Of a stretch of 8,025 nt of DNA, positions 5,739 to 8,025 are shown one piece after another. The notes under the pieces were generated by a model. It saw nothing but the letters and a program-made list of their open reading frames with translations. It was not told where the DNA came from and searched no databases. The translations under genes and the position numbers were made by a program. This DNA is from UBA1731 sp964440985 (GTDB lineage: Bacteria; Verrucomicrobiota; Kiritimatiellia; RFP12; UBA1067). Numbering within the stretch: the first letter of the stretch is position 1; every line of letters begins with the position of its first letter. The stretch lies in assembly GCA_964440985.1 (NCBI GenBank), contig CAYTWE010000063.1, forward strand, positions 1-8,025, written 5' to 3'.

Positions 5739-7970
5739 TCAATCTCTGAATCTGCTCCGGAACTTCAGCATTGCCTTTACGTCCATTGTCGTTTCGGAGA
5801 CAAGCGTGACGGCAAGGATCGCTCCGCCGGATTCGGCGCGGCACGTCGCCGCAACGCCTTCCGGTACGGTGATTCCAGAGAACTCGAACCCATCCGGAAC
5901 TGCAAACCTGGCGGTAAGCGGGAAACCGCCAATCACCTCAACCGTCGCTGAAAGGAAGCTGTCGTCCCACGACTGTCCCTTCAGCTCTACGCCGCCTTGC
6001 GTCATATGGCGGTCGCTCGTCACGAAGTGAGGATGAGCGGCGTTCGGCTGCATTGCGACGAGGCGTACGCTTCGAGGCGGAATCTGGACGGAGAATCTTC
6101 TGCGGTTCACCCCATGCCACGTCTCTGTCCAGAACTCCCAGCAGGAAAATGCGCGATCCTCCGGTTCTCCGATTTCCGCCCAGTCGAAGCCGACCTCCTC
6201 CGGCACATCCTTCCAGTTGAAGAGCGCGACGACATGCCAATCTCCGAATGGACGCTTCAGATGCAGATTCCACACCGGCAGATGTCCGAACTGCGGATAG
6301 AGCGAACCGGGGCGAACGTCGCACACGGGCAACGCCTGCTGAAGCATCCTGATGCGGGAGGGGGCGAGTTCGCCGAGCTTGTCGCCAGCGAACATCTGCT
6401 GTCCGGGAAGCGAGACTATCGTCGCCTCCACTCTGGCCTGCTCGTCCGCGAGGGCCTTGTCGCTTATCATCATGCAGTCAGGATCGGCCCAGAACACTAC
6501 GTTGTGCGTGAAAATCTGATTGATCGTGCACCGTGCCTGAAGCATCAGGTTCGACCATTTGACGGGTTGATTCGGATGGACGATGTCTGCACCAGTGCGG
6601 GAGGCGTCGGCATATGCGGCCTCCGCTCCTGTGAAATGCCCCTGGCAGGCGAGGAACACGCGATCATCCCCAATGCCTTCGCGGAACGTCTTTACGCACA
6701 GTTCAAACGGATTTGGACAGGAAGGGTCTCTGAAGCATCTGCGGACTTCTGGGCGTTCGTACATGTGCGCGCAGTATCCGTGGTTGCGTCCGCTCATCCC
6801 GTCGATCTTGAAGAACTCGTATCCCCAGTCATGCGAAGCCTTGTTGAAGATCGAGCGCAGATGGTCGCGAGCCGCCGGCACGGTGGGGTCGAGCGTGAAC
6901 TTGCCGTTCCAGCATCCGAGGGGGCGTCCGGAGCTGTCGTGGAGAAACCAATCCTGGTGCGCTTTGTAGAAATTCGTGCTGCCTGTGCCAAACGGCGCCA
7001 TCCACAGACCTGGGCGGAATCCGAGTTTGCGGATTTCTCCGGCGAGCCATTTCATGCCCTCCGGGAACTGCTGCGGATGGTGTTCAAGGTTCATGTTGTG
7101 GAACTTTGAGACGGGCAGTTCGCTTGAATTCTCCTGCCAGCTTTCGATTGACCAGAATTCAAGTCCGAACGGCTTCAGATATTTTGCGCCAAGACGCGCT
7201 TCATCCAGGTTCTCCTTTGATCCGGCCTTGTCGAAATAGATGTTCCAGCTCATCCAGCCGGTCGGCGGTTTGGGACTGCGCTTCCTGTCTATCGGCGCGT
7301 AGTACGGCACCCAGCGGCTGCGGTAGTAGTTGCGCTCCACGTTGACGGAGAATTCCGATTCCGCAGCCTCTGTGATGCGGCCTGACATCGCGAACGGACG
7401 GATGCCGTCGGCATCCGCCGATCCTATGCGCAGACGTCCCGCACGGAACTGGAGGGCTTCGTCGTTCTCGGCGGAGAACAGGGTGTCGTTGTGCGCCGAC
7501 TCGGCGTCGCCTGAGGTGAGCTGCAGCACGCGATCTCCGGCGAGCGGCTGCGTCCTTGCAAGGAATGCGTCGCTGCGTCCACGCACAGTTCCGCTGTAGC
7601 GAAGTTCGCCTTGATACGCCAGTGCGGTGCGATGGTAGACGCAGAGCGATATCTTGCCGCCGTTTGACGGGAAGGTTATGTAGCCCTGTGCATTGTTGTG
7701 CGTATCGACTATGGCAAGGCGCTTCGCAACGCCGTCACGCGAATCTTCGATGCGCCATTTCTCCGTCGCCGCAGCATCGGCATCGGTGGCGCGGGACGGC
7801 CCCATGAAAGACAGTGTGCCGGAAATTGATGTCCCTGATGCGCCATGCGAGAGCGTGAGCGAGGAGCTGGCATCCTTGAACGCAACGATCCATTCACCTG
7901 CCGTGAATGAGACATCGGCATAGGCGGCGACCGCAAAAAGCGAACAGGCAAACACAAGCGATTTATGCAT
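5739..7970 (-). CDS. Secreted clan GH-D (GH27/GH36-like) alpha-galactosidase-type glycoside hydrolase
   Basis: This 743-residue exported enzyme is predicted to remove alpha-linked galactose (or N-acetylgalactosamine) with retention. The signal peptide ends at about residue 18 (AAYA, then DVSF). Residues 20-215 form a beta-rich N-terminal domain of the kind that precedes GH36 barrels. The catalytic barrel starts at PPTGWMSWN (about 235) and contains PGLWMAP, the nucleophile motif FFKIDG (D390) and the acid/base motif SRTGADI (R458, D462). The last matches the GH27 R-x-x-x-D pattern. WADPDC follows near residue 494. After about 555 come a C-terminal beta domain (VVALFNW) and an extra beta-rich tail from about 645 (HPHFVTSDRHMTQGG). 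Two upstream ATGs, at 7973 and 7985, are in frame. I prefer 7970 because GAAAGG ends 7 bases before it, and the -10 box leaves only about 10 leader bases for 7985. GH31-like or other clan relatives are less likely. Clan call firm; exact family and substrate uncertain. Confidence 0.9.
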   Translation of the reverse strand: MHKSLVFACSLFAVAAYADVSFTAGEWIVAFKDASSSLTLSHGASGTSISGTLSFMGPSRATDADAAATEKWRIEDSRDGVAKRLAIVDTHNNAQGYITFPSNGGKISLCVYHRTALAYQGELRYSGTVRGRSDAFLARTQPLAGDRVLQLTSGDAESAHNDTLFSAENDEALQFRAGRLRIGSADADGIRPFAMSGRITEAAESEFSVNVERNYYRSRWVPYYAPIDRKRSPKPPTGWMSWNIYFDKAGSKENLDEARLGAKYLKPFGLEFWSIESWQENSSELPVSKFHNMNLEHHPQQFPEGMKWLAGEIRKLGFRPGLWMAPFGTGSTNFYKAHQDWFLHDSSGRPLGCWNGKFTLDPTVPAARDHLRSIFNKASHDWGYEFFKIDGMSGRNHGYCAHMYERPEVRRCFRDPSCPNPFELCVKTFREGIGDDRVFLACQGHFTGAEAAYADASRTGADIVHPNQPVKWSNLMLQARCTINQIFTHNVVFWADPDCMMISDKALADEQARVEATIVSLPGQQMFAGDKLGELAPSRIRMLQQALPVCDVRPGSLYPQFGHLPVWNLHLKRPFGDWHVVALFNWKDVPEEVGFDWAEIGEPEDRAFSCWEFWTETWHGVNRRRFSVQIPPRSVRLVAMQPNAAHPHFVTSDRHMTQGGVELKGQSWDDSFLSATVEVIGGFPLTARFAVPDGFEFSGITVPEGVAATCRAESGGAILAVTLVSETTMDVKAMLKFRSRFRD

Positions 7971-7977
7971 CATACGA

Positions 7978-7983
7978 CCTTTC
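7978..7983 (-). promoter_or_regulatory. Ribosome-binding site of the alpha-galactosidase-like gene
   Basis: On the minus strand GAAAGG lies 7 bases before the ATG at 7970 and 4 before the ATG at 7973. It lies inside the alternative N-terminal extension that would begin at 7985, and that start has no purine-rich site of its own. Confidence 0.55.
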
Positions 7984-7998
7984 ATCTTGAATGTGGAG

Positions 7999-8018
7999 GC
8001 GATTGTACCACAAATCGC
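7999..8018. repeat. Short inverted repeat over the -10 region (candidate operator)
   Basis: GCGATT (7999-8004) and AATCGC (8013-8018) are perfect 6-base complements around an 8-base centre. The repeat covers the proposed -10 box of the alpha-galactosidase-like gene, where a bound repressor would block polymerase. Six-base arms could occur by chance. The site is unlike the repeat before the PATR gene, so a shared regulator is not indicated. Confidence 0.3.
8002..8010 (-). promoter_or_regulatory. Extended -10 promoter element for the alpha-galactosidase-like gene
   Basis: Read on the minus strand the sequence is TGGTACAAT, an extended -10 (TGn followed by TACAAT, 8007-8002). The predicted transcription start is near 7995, giving a leader of about 25 bases to the ATG at 7970. 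A -35 box at 17-base spacing would fall just beyond the window edge, so it cannot be checked here. Confidence 0.5.
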
Positions 8019-8025
8019 ACCGGAA

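Noticed and set aside
5997..7109. 370-codon plus-strand frame opposite the alpha-galactosidase-like gene
   Set aside because: It lies wholly within a well-supported gene carrying catalytic motifs, and its translation shows no family features.
1..8025. CRISPR array, tRNA, rRNA, insertion sequence or phage genes
   Set aside because: No direct-repeat array, cloverleaf, rRNA-like tract, transposase motif or terminal inverted repeats were seen on either strand.

Overview
The window looks like a chromosomal glycan-utilisation segment from a GC-rich Gram-negative bacterium. The best guess is a Kiritimatiellota/Verrucomicrobiota member (gut, rumen or sediment metagenome). That rests on the first protein, a secreted giant with an 'NWaeGkvPG' N-terminal module and autotransporter-associated beta-strand (PATR) repeats. 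Such proteins are abundant in that group, usually next to secreted glycoside hydrolases. The taxon is an inference from protein style; no marker gene is present.

Layout: positions 1-141 hold no gene I can support, but carry a 25-bp inverted repeat, a strong sigma-70-like promoter whose spacer contains an A10 tract, and a Shine-Dalgarno site. Then come two plus-strand genes in a tight operon. The first (142-4005) encodes a 1287-residue secreted PATR/beta-helix-type protein. The second (4011-5540) encodes a secreted GH5-type glycoside hydrolase with a beta-sandwich-like insertion inside its barrel. The ribosome-binding site of the second gene overlaps the stop codon of the first. A run of exactly 100 N follows (5602-5701), most likely a scaffold placeholder of unknown true length. 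Beyond it a convergent minus-strand gene (stop at 5739, preferred start 7970) encodes a secreted clan GH-D (GH27/GH36-like) alpha-galactosidase-type enzyme. Its own promoter lies at the right edge of the window.

Working together: all three proteins have Sec-type signal peptides, so all act outside the cytoplasm. A GH5 enzyme (families with endo-beta-mannanase, glucanase and related activities) beside an alpha-galactosidase-like enzyme fits debranching and cleavage of a galactose-decorated beta-linked glycan such as galactomannan. The large PATR protein could be a surface scaffold or adhesin. This pathway reading is inference, and the link between the operon and the alpha-galactosidase gene depends on the scaffold join across the N gap being correct. 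The most intriguing points are the possible phase-variable promoter of the PATR gene (A10 between -35 and -10), the absence of any visible membrane anchor or beta-barrel on that protein, and the inserted domain in the GH5 enzyme.
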